DNA of 64,000 nt from Prosopocoilus inquinatus (lineage: Eukaryota; Arthropoda; Insecta; Coleoptera; Lucanidae), in contig CM069870.1 in the NCBI GenBank assembly GCA_036172665.1, positions 40,320,001 through 40,384,000 of the forward strand, in the 5' to 3' direction. Both the position numbers and the translations under genes were made by a program. Shown in pieces: positions 54,070 to 64,000 of the stretch (position 1 is the first letter of the stretch; every line of letters begins with the position of its first letter). The notes under the pieces were generated by a model, which saw only the letters and a program-made list of their open reading frames with translations, ran no database searches and was not told where the DNA came from.

Positions 54070-55220
54070 ACGCTTTAAAATTAAACATTTTTAAGTTGAG
54101 TTGTCATCTGAGATGGAAGATGTAAGAAGAAAAATGTGGTGTGGTTTTCGAGATTTTCAACTTTTTCAAGTTTTTTATTATCGCATCGCATTGAGGATGT
54201 CAAATTAATTATGTCTCTAAAATATCATCTTCCAATCTTCCAAAGCCTACTATTATATAAATCAGGTTCTCGAGATTATCAATTGTTTTCAACTTTTTAA
54301 ATGGAACATTATTTTATTAAAATGGGGATATCAAATTATGTAAGTATGTTCCTAATATATTATCTCCCAAAAGTATATTTCATAAATAATTCAATCTTGA
54401 TATTCACGTGAAGAAGTGTATCGTTATGATAGTCTTCATGAACACAATATGGTGGGAGTTGAAACAGGAGAGACTGTGTAAACGGTGTTGATTAAGAATT
54501 TCTTTAAATTTAGTTACCTAAGGTTCATACTAAAAGCCTTTATGTCAAATATAGAAAGCGCGGTATGTTAAAATATTCAATACCATTATTTAGTAGGTAA
54601 TTTATAAAAAAAAAGTAGACTTAGGAGGTGAATATTTTAGAGAAGTACTTAGGTTGGCATCCTGAAAGCGATACGGTGATAAAAAACGTATATAATGCTC
54701 CATTTAAAAAAGTTGAAAGCAATTGAAAATCTCGAAAACCTGATAGTCATTTGTTTCTCCAAAGGTACCATAAAATCGAGCCGGGAAAGTCCTATAACTT
54801 TTCTAATTTAAGCTTCGTGATATTTCAAAAAAAAAGTTAGCCATTGTAGCCGTTTTACGAGAATATCAAGATTTTGTTTAAATTTTTTTTAAATCACGTA
54901 TGTTATGAATGTTATCCAGCTGTATGTTCGTTCAAATCTACCTTGGATTGATTCAAACTGACAACGAAAACTGACACAACTCGCGAAACTTTTCGCTCTA
55001 GAAGCGAGCATAGACTAGAAGACCACGTTCATTAAATTATTCATTTTTGATTAGAGCGAATTTCAGTAGCGTTCGATTTCTTCCGGCTGAATAAGCACAC
55101 GCGAGCGAAGTCTAGGAAACCATGCTCATTTAATTTTTTAGGAAACCGCAGCTTAAAGTCGGAATCGGTCATACGGACAATTGTTGATAGAGTCGAATTG
55201 TTCCGACTGTGACATTGAAT
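54070..55220. other. AT-rich stretch without recognised genes
   Basis: Fragments such as ATTTTCAACTTTTT-AAATG recur inverted (54270-54310 versus 54700-54725), suggesting a decayed fold-back element. No coding frame with a domain. Confidence 0.3.
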
Positions 55221-55225
55221 ATACA

Positions 55226-55485
55226 GTGATCGCCAAAAAGTCGGCATCAAATAAGAAAAATCTTTATTTCTGATTTATCAAAAAAACTTTGCTTCTTCTG
55301 CTTGTCTGAAAACCTATTTAGCCCCTATCAAATATACCGAGTGAATTTTACTTAGTTAGAAAATGGAGTTTTTATAAATGGTCAAAATCGTAAAATTGTT
55401 ATTACTCGGAAACTAATCAAGATTTCAATGATATTTCTTTGACCTGGGTTAGTTTCACCCATGCCCTGTTAAGTCTTTGTTAATT
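55226..55485. repeat. TIR-element end, family CAGTGATC, upstream of the P-like gene
   Basis: Starts TACAGTGATCGCCAAAAAGT; its body (GCTTGTCTGAAAACCTATTT, then ACTCGGAAACTAATCAAGAT) recurs inverted at 57910-58092 inside intron 4 of the P-like gene. It could be the P-like element's own 5' end or an independent element. Confidence 0.5.
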
Positions 55486-55730
55486 TACCGAACCTTATTT
55501 AGTAGTTTTCACTTTTGTCACACGTGTCGCTACATGTATAAAATGAAATGAAGTTGGTAAGAATGCGAATTTACGATTTTCAGTTGGCAGTGCGAACGAT
55601 CGTGTTTGAATCCACCACGTGCGTTGAAATTAACCTTAATCATTGTCAGTGCGGTAGTTTTGGTGTAAGGTTTTGTGTGTGCCCAAACATAACGTCTACT
55701 GAAAAAAAGTGTTGAGTTTTCCGAATCATA

Positions 55731-58700
55731 ATGGTTTTTTATTGTTGCGTTCCAAAGTGCACAAACAATAACGCACAAATAACAATGAGAAAATTTCCAA
55801 AAAGTCCAGAGGTAGATAATGCAATTAATATTTATATGTACTGTGTAATTTCATTATAACAGGATTTTATTTGTCACAGTTCTTCTTGAAATGGATTTCA
55901 GCAATTAAGAGACAAGATCTGTTGCTACGTGATGAAGAACATGTAAGACGAAATTTTAAAGTGTGTGATGAACATTTTCCTCCAACAGCACGATTTACCA
56001 TGAATCAAAACAGAAGTAATTTAAAAGTTGGTAGCATCCCACTCTTAAAGTTACCAGGTATATATTTACTAATTAATATGTAAATTATTCCGTAAATGCA
56101 TAACACCAAATCATAACATTTTTTAAAAAGTATGAAGATGTATTAAGTATGTCTGGTAATTTAGTATTTACACCCAATATAAAATGGTGCACAATAATTT
56201 ATTTTCCAGTATTTATACATTATATTAAATACCCAATGGAGAACGCTCTTCTTACATCTTGTTCAATTACAAACATTTAGATTTATCTTTTGACAAAAAG
56301 TATATAAACCGTACTTAAATTTATACAAATAAATCTGTTAATTTGCAGAGGTACTATCTTGCAGTCATTATTACTATGCATTCTTCATTAATATTTTTAA
56401 TTGGAAATCAATTATTAAAGATTAATTTTTCTACATTTGTTACGTTTATAATAAAGTTAATGTTTTCAAAATACAGGTGCAAGTGAAGGTGATGAAAGCA
56501 TGAAATCTCAAGAATTGCCCACTTCATCTGCCTATGAGGAAAATATTTCAGCAAATAAACCTGAAAGTAAGTTTATATTGAAAACTATTATCAAATATAT
56601 GATTTTTTTTGAGTTTTGCTCAAAAATTCTTGTCTGCATTATCACAACTGTAAGTACTAACAAGAATAAAATTTATTTACAGATTCAACTGAAGCTGATA
56701 CAAGCACCAAAACGCTGACTTCATCTGCATTATCCAGCTCTGATAAAACTCCTTGCTCAGATGATGTGCATGCCAGAAGTAAGTACTTGAAAACAGAAGT
56801 ATTTTTTCAACTTTTTACAATGTTGGAAGAAAGTCGAAAACTATTAGATTAATTTATAACCACAATTAATTTTAAGTAATTGAACCAATAAGAAACCCTT
56901 TCATACAATTAGATGTACAGTGATCACCTAAAAGTTGACATTAAATCACCTAATTAAACAATCTCAAGCCCAGAAAACAATTTGCATTTCCTTAAATTTC
57001 GTTAAAATTGATTTTCTAAATTTTTAGAATATTTTCAAAATTTCATTAAAAAAATATAATTGGAAAAAATAATGAGAAGGATTAATAATTGTTTCAGTTA
57101 TTTGATTATTTACCGAAAAATAATATTTATGGAGATTTTTTATATTTTTGATGCAAGGTGCCTTTTAGGAGGAATATTTTTCAAAGGTACCTATTTAATT
57201 AACTTCCAAAAACTCTAATCTATTCCTTTTAATGAATTATTTTCACAAAAAGCTTGTAAATGTTCGTTTACAGTGGCTTATATGAGATGTTTCTTTATTT
57301 AACTTACTTAACTTTTCAAGTCAATAGGCAGAATATGAAATGGCTGTGGATAGTGTGGATTTTTTTATGTATGTAAATCATCATCAATAACGTAAAACCA
57401 TCTTTGTGTTTGTATTGTAATGTGAATTTTAATTAAAGTCACTTTATGAAAACGGCTCTAAAGTAATTTCAGTTGACATGGTCATGGCTGTCTACTTAAT
57501 TGACTTAACATGTAAACTAAATAAGAAAAAAAATCTCCTCATTTAGGCAGCTGTAAAACATTATTTACAGGTTTTTTTGTAAAATTAAGTCATTAACAGG
57601 GGTAGATTAGAGTTTTTAGAACTCATATCAACAGGTATTAGTTACCAACAAAAAATTTTTCTTAAAAAGTGCCTTGCACCAAAAGCGTAAAAATTATGTA
57701 AAAATATTACTTTTTGCTAAATAATAAAGTATCTGAAGTAATATTTAATGTTCTTTATTATTTTTTCCAATTATAAATGTGTGAAGTTTTCACCCCAAAA
57801 AAATTGAATTCTGAAATTAAGTTTTACTAGGTGAAATTTTGAGAATATTCTAAAAATTAGAAAATTCAATTTTTCCGGAAATTAAAGAAAACTAAGTTAT
57901 TTTTGGCCTGGATTTTGTCTAATAAGCTGAAACTAACCCAGGTTACAGAAATCACAGTGAAATCTTGATTAATTTCTGAGAAATAACGCTTTTACGATTT
58001 TGACCATTTCAAAAAACTATTTTCTAATTAAGTAAAATTCACTCGGTATGTCTGACAGGGGCTAAATAGGTTTTCAGACAAGCAGAAATTATTGCCATGA
58101 ATGCATGTGAATCCTTCCTTATAAACTTTGCAATGGTAAAATACGTATACATTAACTGCTTTGTATTTGCAGATCTAACCAAAAAACTTAAATTACTGGC
58201 AGAAGTGAAAGTTACACGTCAAAAGCAATTGTCACCTGAATCATTGAAGTTGTACAGAATTGCAAATACCTTAAAACGAAAATCACAAAGGCTGCAAGCT
58301 AAAAACACATCCAATAGGCGACACATAAAAGAAGCCATTCAATTTGCTGAGTCAGGAGAATTATTCAAAGCTAGGTTAAACAAGACATCGTTTCAGTTTC
58401 TTAAGATGCAGCTAAAACAGCAAAATGTAAAAGGACAAGGACGGCGGTTCTCCATGGAAGACAAATTATTCGCTTTATCTTTGATGAAGACCAGCCATAG
58501 AGCATATAAACTTTTACGGAAGACATTTGTTCTTCCATCACGGAAAACATTAACATCTATGTTAAACTGCATTCCATTTAATTGCGGAATCAATCCACAT
58601 ATAATGGAAGCTTTGCGACATTCAGTAGAGGAAATGCAGTCACTTGACAGATATTGTTGTCTGCTCTTTGATGAAATGGCAATTGAACCATCACTGTCAT

Positions 58701-60511
58701 ATAATAAGAGAGAAGATTTAATAATAGGTTTTACAGACTCTGGTTCTGGAAACCGTTCTACTAACTTCGCCGACCATGTTCTCGTTTTTATGGCCAGGGG
58801 TATCCATAGAAAATGGAAGCAACCTGTTGCTTATTACTTTACATGTGGTGGCCTTAATGCATATGATATAGTGATGATAATAAAGAATGTCATTAGAGCT
58901 CTTCTTAATATCAACTTAAAAGTAATAGCAACAGTTTGTGATCAAATGTCAGCAAATGTAAAAGCAATAAACATACTTATGGATGAAACCAATGCAATAT
59001 TTTTACGTGACGGTAGAGAAAATCATTTGCAAGGATTTCTCGTAGATGATAGAGAAATTGTACCATTGTACGACTCTCCACATTTGTTAAAAGGTATCCG
59101 CAATAATATGTTGGAGAAAAATGTTCAATTCATATGGAAAAAGAATATTCAGATGGCGTCATGGACTGATGTTATTAAGCTTTATGAATTGGATATTGGA
59201 GATCATGACACACGAGTTTTAAATAAATTAACAGATGGTCATATTTATAAAGAAAAAATGAAAAAAATGAAAGTAAATATGGCAGCCCAAATTTTTTCTC
59301 ACAGAGTGTCATCTACAATGAGATTATTGGCAACACATTGTGAGTTGATGCATATGATTATCTATTTAATTTATTTAATAACTATATTCTTTTACAGCGG
59401 CTAGTGCATTACCTCCATCAGCAGTCGACACAGCAGATTTTTTACTATTTATGGATAAATTGTTCGACAGTTAAATGGAGCATCCATAAAACCTGAACAT
59501 GGTAAGACTTTAAGATGTGCCATAACAGCATCTTCATCTCACGTTGCATTTTGGACTGAATGTCTAAAAGTATTAAATTCATTACAATTTATTAGAGGAA
59601 CAAAGAAAACTATTCCACCCAGTGTTCATAATTTAAAAAAGACCATACAAGGATTCATGTACCTCTGGCATCGTCTTCATTTATGTGGTTTTAAATATCT
59701 ATGCACAAGAAATTTCAACCAGGATCCACTTGAAAATTATTTTTCTTGTGTAAGAAGCCATGGATGGAGGAATATCAATCCCACATGCTCTTTCTTTACA
59801 CAGTCGTTTAAAAGTTTATTGATACAACAACTAATAACACCACACTCTCCAGGAGCTAACTGTGAAAAAGATGATTGTGATGGAATGTTAAATTCTTTAA
59901 AACATTTTCTTCAACCTGGAAATTGTTCAAATGTTATTGATATTGCCGATAACACGAAGGTATCAGAAGCAGTGGACGTGATACCTGTAGAATCAATAGC
60001 ATATACGCCACCATTGCTTAATGCACATTCATATATAGCAGGATATATGGCAAGAAAGATTCTGAAAAAACTTGGAAAATGTGAATTATGTAAAAATGAA
60101 CTGGTAGCTTCCGATACTGAAGATGAAGTAATAAAAGTGAGAAACTATACTGTTGGGGCATTGACTATGCCAAATACAAATTTTGTTAAATTATTTAGTC
60201 AGTGTAGTAATATTTTACACTTCTATTTGCCACGTCTTTCTGCAACACTTAATATAAAGACAAAATTGTTAAATAAACTAAAGTCGCTGATTAACATTAC
60301 ATTTAAGCCTTGCGAAACTCATAATTTATTTTTAATATTTTGTAATTTATTTGTACAGTTCTATATTTTAATGTGGACAAAAAATATCTGTCGTATTTTA
60401 AAGGGCCTTGATTGTAGAAACATGAATGATGAAGTCAAAAGAAAAGCGTTACATTACTACAACAGTCATAGAACTAAAAACAACAAAATTAAAGAACTGA
60501 AAATGCTGTAG
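55731..60511 (+). pseudogene. P-element/THAP9-like transposase, six exons, one frameshift
   Basis: Exons 55731-55811, 55880-56057, 56477-56566, 56683-56778, 58173-59339 and 59398-60511 join in phase with GT-AG introns, giving about 908 codons, close to the 900 or so of THAP9. Exons 1-2 encode a complete THAP finger (CCVPKC, W in FLKWISAIKR, CDEHFPP, SIPLLKLP). Exon 5 holds the P-type core: LLFDEMAIEP, TVCDQMSANVKAINIL, YDSPHLLKGIRNN. Exon 6 has LENYFSCVRSHGWRNINPT and SYIAGYMARKILKKLG. A single base is missing near 59472 (GACAGTTAAATGG), shifting the frame; the rest is clean. A TATA-like ATAAAA lies at 55537. Confidence 0.88.
56918..58092. repeat. Fold-back element in the large intron of the P-like gene
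   Basis: Begins TACAGTGATCACCTAAAAGT, like 55226. Left arm (56950-57245, including GATGCAAGGTGCCTTTTAGG) is inverted at 57600-57935 (AAAAAGTGCCTTGCACC). The far right (57935-58092) is the inverse of 55270-55440. A related piece lies at 61430-61680. This explains the 1.4 kb intron. Confidence 0.6.
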
Positions 60512-60815
60512 TTATTGACGTCAGTGCTTAATTTGTCTTCCGAATGTTATTTACCATATCTTGGTTTTTGTAGTTATAATTAATTTATTCTGAAATCATT
60601 TGGTTTGAAGGCTTCACTGTGATGGTTCATTCTTCACTTGCTTTTCCGAGACGAAACCGCGAGGCGAAGTCCGATTCCGTCCGGAAAATCAAGCTTAGAT
60701 ATCTGAAATATCTTAGTATCTTACAATGTAGATATTTATAAGTTTTAGTATATACATATTTAGTATGCACATTTAAAATATTTTCATTCTGTCTTTAATG
60801 TATGTACATATATAC
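60512..60815. other. 3' flank of the P-like gene
   Basis: AT-rich with a small GC-rich island (60645-60690). No terminal repeat matching 55226 is visible here. Confidence 0.3.
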
Positions 60816-60818
60816 AGT

Positions 60819-60927
60819 TGGTCCAATGGATCTTTATTGACACCACCTGACACGTCATTAATGCCTGCAGCAATGAACTTCAAACGTCGGACGTAAAAAT
60901 CTCTGATGCATGGGACAAACTGTATAC
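60819..60927. mobile_element. About 109 bp MITE
   Basis: TATACAGTTGGTCCAATGGAT at the left is inverted at the right as ATGCATGGGACAAACTGTATA. TA flanks suit a Tc1/mariner-type MITE. Confidence 0.6.
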
Positions 60928-61429
60928 ACACATCGTTATGTATTTATTTATATTATTATGAAATAAATATGTTAATGTTACTGAATCTTGGTTGATAATT
61001 TTTTCTGCGAAGAGCCTGTGATATACTTTTTTTTAATAATTCTTTTCACGCACGTCATTGTTAAATCAGACAAGAACAAACATACTAATGTTTTGTATAG
61101 CCGCATTAACTATAATGCCGCTATCTTTTTTAAATGTTAGCAATGGAAAAAGAATTTAAAATATACGAATCAATAGAATGTTGTTTCTTGTACGTTTCAA
61201 TAATGACGTATGTCAAAAGAACTGTTAGACAAGTGATGTGTAGTTTCTTCCACAACGTTTAATCGCTACATTCAATTTAAATATCCCGCTGTTAGGAACA
61301 CTACTGCCTACCGTGTTAAAAGTGACAACTATTTGTATATGGCCAACGAAATTGACTCTACTTTCCTATCTATAAGTATTCCTTATCTATGGTTTCACCT
61401 GACTGCACAATATCAAGGCAAGAAAACAG

Positions 61430-61680
61430 CTTAATTTTTTTAATTATCCGAAAAATTTAATTTTTTAATTTCTAGAATATTCTCAAAATTTCACGTACTT
61501 AAACTTAATTTCAGAATACAGTTTTCTTGGGGCGAAAACTTCAAATATTCATAATTGGAAAAAAATAATAAGTTTTACGTTTTTGATGCAAGATAACTTT
61601 TTAAGAGAAAAAAGTTTTCATTGAAACCTAATATGCATTTAAATGACTTCTAAAAGCTCTAACCTACCCTTGTATTTGGT
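61430..61680. repeat. Fragment of the CAGTGATC-family fold-back element
   Basis: Shares ordered motifs with 56990-57245 (GAATATT-TCAAAATTTCA, ATAATTGGAAAAAATAAT, TTTTTGATGCAAG, CTTC-AAA-CTCTAA). Ends near 61670 at CTACCC. Confidence 0.5.
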
Positions 61681-61822
61681 CTGCTGGAAAAGTTTCTGGA
61701 AACGGTATGAAAACACGCATATGAAATTTGGTAAACGGTATCATTGTTTTTCGAAGTACTCACTCGCCTTTGACGTCAATACACTTTTGCACACGCTCGG
61801 ACCTATTTCTAAAGCACATTTT

Positions 61823-62497
61823 CTACTCTAAAGATGGTACCTCAGAAACCAGTGTCCAAAATGTTTCAACCGGTGCTTCATCCGACGAAAATCGCTCACC
61901 AAGCATTTTATTTTTGATGTTTGGGAACAAAAAGCAATCATTAGGTAATAAATCAGGTGAATATGGACAATAAGTCATTAATTCAACATTTTTGTTGGAC
62001 AAAAAATCAACTGTTTTTTTGACGGGCTGAGTCAGAGTTGGCGTTGTCATGATGGAGAATAATTCGTCGATTTCGATCGTTTGTTCTTATTTGATCGATG
62101 ACTTCCGGCAAACAAATTGTAGTATATCAATCAGCATTCACGGTTTTTCGATCCTCTAAAGCAACGGTTGCTACATGTCCAGTTAAACCACAGAAACAAG
62201 CAATCATTTGCTTCGCAGCACTGCGTGAACGGACAACTTTTGTTGGTTTTGGTTCATTTTGAAATACCCAAACGGTAGATTGTTGTTTACTTTCTGGCTC
62301 GTACGAATAGATCCACGTTTCGTCACCAGTAACGATGTTATAAACTAAATTTGAACGACCTCCATTGAATTTCTTGAGCATTTCTTCGGACCATTTGACA
62401 CTGATCAATGAAGCCGATCGAGGCATTGTTTCGGCGTTAAACCACATTTGAAATCGTAAAAAATCATGGCACGAAAATTTTCACGCGAGATTTCCAT
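61823..62497 (-). pseudogene. mariner transposase (DD34D), internally deleted
   Basis: ATG at 62497 (ISRENFRAMIFYDFKCGLTP), the usual mariner start, but after QCLDRLH most of the helix-turn-helix region is deleted. The catalytic core remains in pieces: TGDETWIYSYEPESKQQS (first Asp), ALEDRKTVNAD, HHDNAN (second Asp, near 62055), then YCPYSPDLLPNDCFLFPNIK (third Asp, near 61960) and ERFSSDEAPVETFW. One frameshift lies near 62050. Length is about two thirds of the normal 345 residues. TIRs were not identified with confidence. Confidence 0.85.
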
Positions 62498-62499
62498 AT

Positions 62500-63070
62500 T
62501 TACACAAAATTACTTTTTCTCAAATGCTGTACAAACAAAACTAGTCCACTTGGATAGGGTCTGTCAATAGAATTATAGGCGGAAAACGTCAAATTTTTAA
62601 AATATGACAGTTGATAAACGCTAACAATTCCAGACCTACTAGATTCCAGAAAATTTCACAGCGGCCCACGTAAGTGACTTACTTTCACAAAAACCCTATA
62701 AACTCAAATTTGTTTCCTTTTGTGGTTAGATATTAAACCGATTCGTAGTAGAGCAGGGCAGGAAAATAAATAAAAATATATTTTTGTGTATTAAATGCAG
62801 CATATTTAATATAAATAATAATTATTATTGTGGACAATATAAATAACATGCCGAACGTTATTTATCAGACTACTGTATATTTTTTTTCGAGCGAAAATAT
62901 GTTTCCAACATTATAGTTCTTTGTGACTATAGGGATTTATGTGCTGAAAATTTGATATCATGTTAATTTATAATTCGGGAGAAATTATAATTAAATATTT
63001 GACTTTAATAAATGATGAGTTGCAAATTAAATGAGATTACGCTTTACTGTTTCTAATAAAATTAGTCAAT
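62500..63070. other. AT-rich stretch without recognised genes
   Basis: No domain or repeat identified; very AT-rich between 62760 and 63060. Confidence 0.3.
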
Positions 63071-63201
63071 TAAATAAATTAATTTAAACCCTAGAAACGT
63101 AACAGTGGTGTCGGTGTGCGGGTTTGTGCAAATAAATAAACAATTTAAAGTAAATTAAATTTAATCAGATTATTAAATAAGTACAGTATCGGAAAAAAAC
63201 A

Positions 63202-64000
63202 ATGGCTACGAGAAAAGTGTTGTTGAAAGACTTAAAAATGGCCGAATTAAAAACCTAATTGGAAGAACGAGAGTTAGAAACCTGTGGTTTGAAAGGCGCA
63301 CTTCAACAGCGACTCCGATGCGATTTGTTGACAACTGGTGAAGTTCCAGGGACGTTCCTTTTCGAAATTTGTCGATGGTGGTCCCGTCGATTTTAATAAA
63401 ATCTTGAAGGATGAACTTCGAGAACAATCAAGAAATTTAGAGAAAAAGCTTCTAGAACAATCTGGAAATTTCAAGGACGAACTTCGAGAACAATCCAGAA
63501 ATTTGGACAAGAAGTTTCAAGAACATTCTGGAAATTTAGAGAAGCTTCGAGAACAATCCAGAAATTTAGAGGAAAAGCTTCTAGAACAATCTGGAAATAT
63601 CAAGGACGAACTTCGAGAACAATCCAGAAATTTGGACGAGAAGTTTCAAGAACATTCTGGAAATTTAGAGAAGCTTCGAGAACAATCCAGAAATTTAGAG
63701 GAAAAGCTTCTAGAACAATCTGGAAATTTCAAGGACGAACTTCGAGAACAATCCAGAAATTTGGACGAAAAGTTTCAAGAACAGTCAGGAAATTTAGAGA
63801 AGCTTCAAGAACAATCCAGAAATTTAGAGGAAAAGCTTCTAGAACAATCTGGAAATTTCGACAAATTACAGAATAAATCAAACAATCTAGAAACGTAGAC
63901 GAGAAATTTCGACGAGAAATTTCTAGAACAAACAAAAGGACTGGAAGATAAACTAGTGGTAAAAATATCGGAAGAAACAAGGAACCTGCAAGAAAATGTG
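63202..64000 (+). pseudogene. gag: Gypsy gag, hendecad type, N-terminal part, broken
   Basis: MATRKVLLKDLK at 63202 equals the gag start at 21025, but a TAA at 63256-63258 interrupts the frame and a small deletion near 63335 shifts it. The frame 63338-63898 covers about 14 hendecads (EQSRNLEEKLL / EHSGNLEKLR), then a TAG near 63896 ends it although similarity continues (DEKFLEQTKGLEDKLVVKIS). The hendecad order differs from 20420-20830, with a 66-codon block duplicated in tandem. Confidence 0.82.
63400..63890 (+). repeat. 33 bp tandem repeats encoding gag hendecads, second copy
   Basis: Same unit types as 20420-20830 with a higher-order repeat of about 130 bp (63415-63540, 63541-63672, 63673-63800). 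This suggests recombination within the array. Confidence 0.85.

Larger units (their letters stand above)
63072..64000 (+). mobile_element. Gypsy element 5' region, same family as 14868-21448
   Basis: About 33 bp of LTR end (to CCCTAGAAACGTAACA at 63104) is followed by GTGGTGTCGGTG, the same leader and the gag start. The LTR upstream of 63072 is lost. The element runs off the window, so it is unknown whether its pol carries the macrodomain. Confidence 0.85.

Noticed and set aside
55226..55260. Certain 5' terminal repeat of the P-like element
   Set aside because: No matching inverse was found downstream of 60511 and a relative lies inside the intron, so it is kept only as a repeat.
60640..60700. 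Small GC-rich block as a tRNA or snRNA
   Set aside because: No cloverleaf or promoter boxes could be drawn.
63400..63890. Regularly spaced repeats resembling a CRISPR array
   Set aside because: The 33 bp units are contiguous, lack unique spacers and encode an 11-residue coiled-coil repeat in frame.

Overview
The window looks like AT-rich insect genomic DNA (short introns of about 60 bp, insect-type transposon families). It appears to be almost wholly nested transposable elements; I see no convincing single-copy host gene, tRNA, rRNA or CRISPR array. The order cannot be fixed from sequence alone, though a beetle or another TE-rich insect is plausible.

Layout: 1-1.6 kb, 3' end of a Ty1/copia element. 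1.65-3.87 kb, decayed PIF/Harbinger element with its Myb/SANT gene and a convergent transposase. 3.9-5.3 kb, a 1.4 kb LTR-like repeat with a second copy at 27.0-28.5 kb. 6.75-10.98 kb, a fold-back element interrupted by a 3.28 kb palindromic hAT insertion (TSD GTGATTAC). 11.3 kb, a Harbinger-type MITE. 13.6 kb, a hammerhead-ribozyme repeat. 13.9-22.7 kb, remains of one Gypsy element split by a second, well preserved Gypsy element (14868-21448, TSD ATAT). 23.9-32.7 kb, a Penelope-like element (PLE) flanked by inverted pseudo-LTRs carrying hammerhead ribozymes; nested in its left arm are a TIR element and, inside that, a hammerhead-ribozyme dimer resembling a retrozyme. 33.6-39.8 kb, a second PLE split by a BEL/Pao element (TSD ACACG). 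39.87-41.18 kb, an intact DD37E Tc1/mariner element. 41.3-48.8 kb, one MITE family plus a 399 bp hAT MITE. 48.8-51.5 kb, a decayed Gypsy fragment. 55.7-60.5 kb, a six-exon P-element/THAP9-like transposase with one frameshift. 61.8-62.5 kb, a broken mariner. 63.07 kb to the end, the 5' part of a Gypsy element of the same family as 14868-21448.

Most notable: the Gypsy polyprotein at 15-20 kb does not stop after integrase. It continues into a macrodomain of the TARG1/OARD1 (ADP-ribosyl-glutamate hydrolase) type with both catalytic residues, then, after one in-frame TGA, a CCCH zinc finger, and the frame runs into the 3' LTR. A second, divergent TARG1-like macrodomain relic lies at 13.88-14.13 kb beside the protease of the Gypsy element into which the first inserted. 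Two Gypsy lineages here therefore seem to be associated with a captured ADP-ribose hydrolase, possibly a counter-defence module. The other highlight is the pair of hammerhead-ribozyme systems: PLE pseudo-LTRs, and a 312 bp-period ribozyme dimer with a 12 bp target-site duplication.
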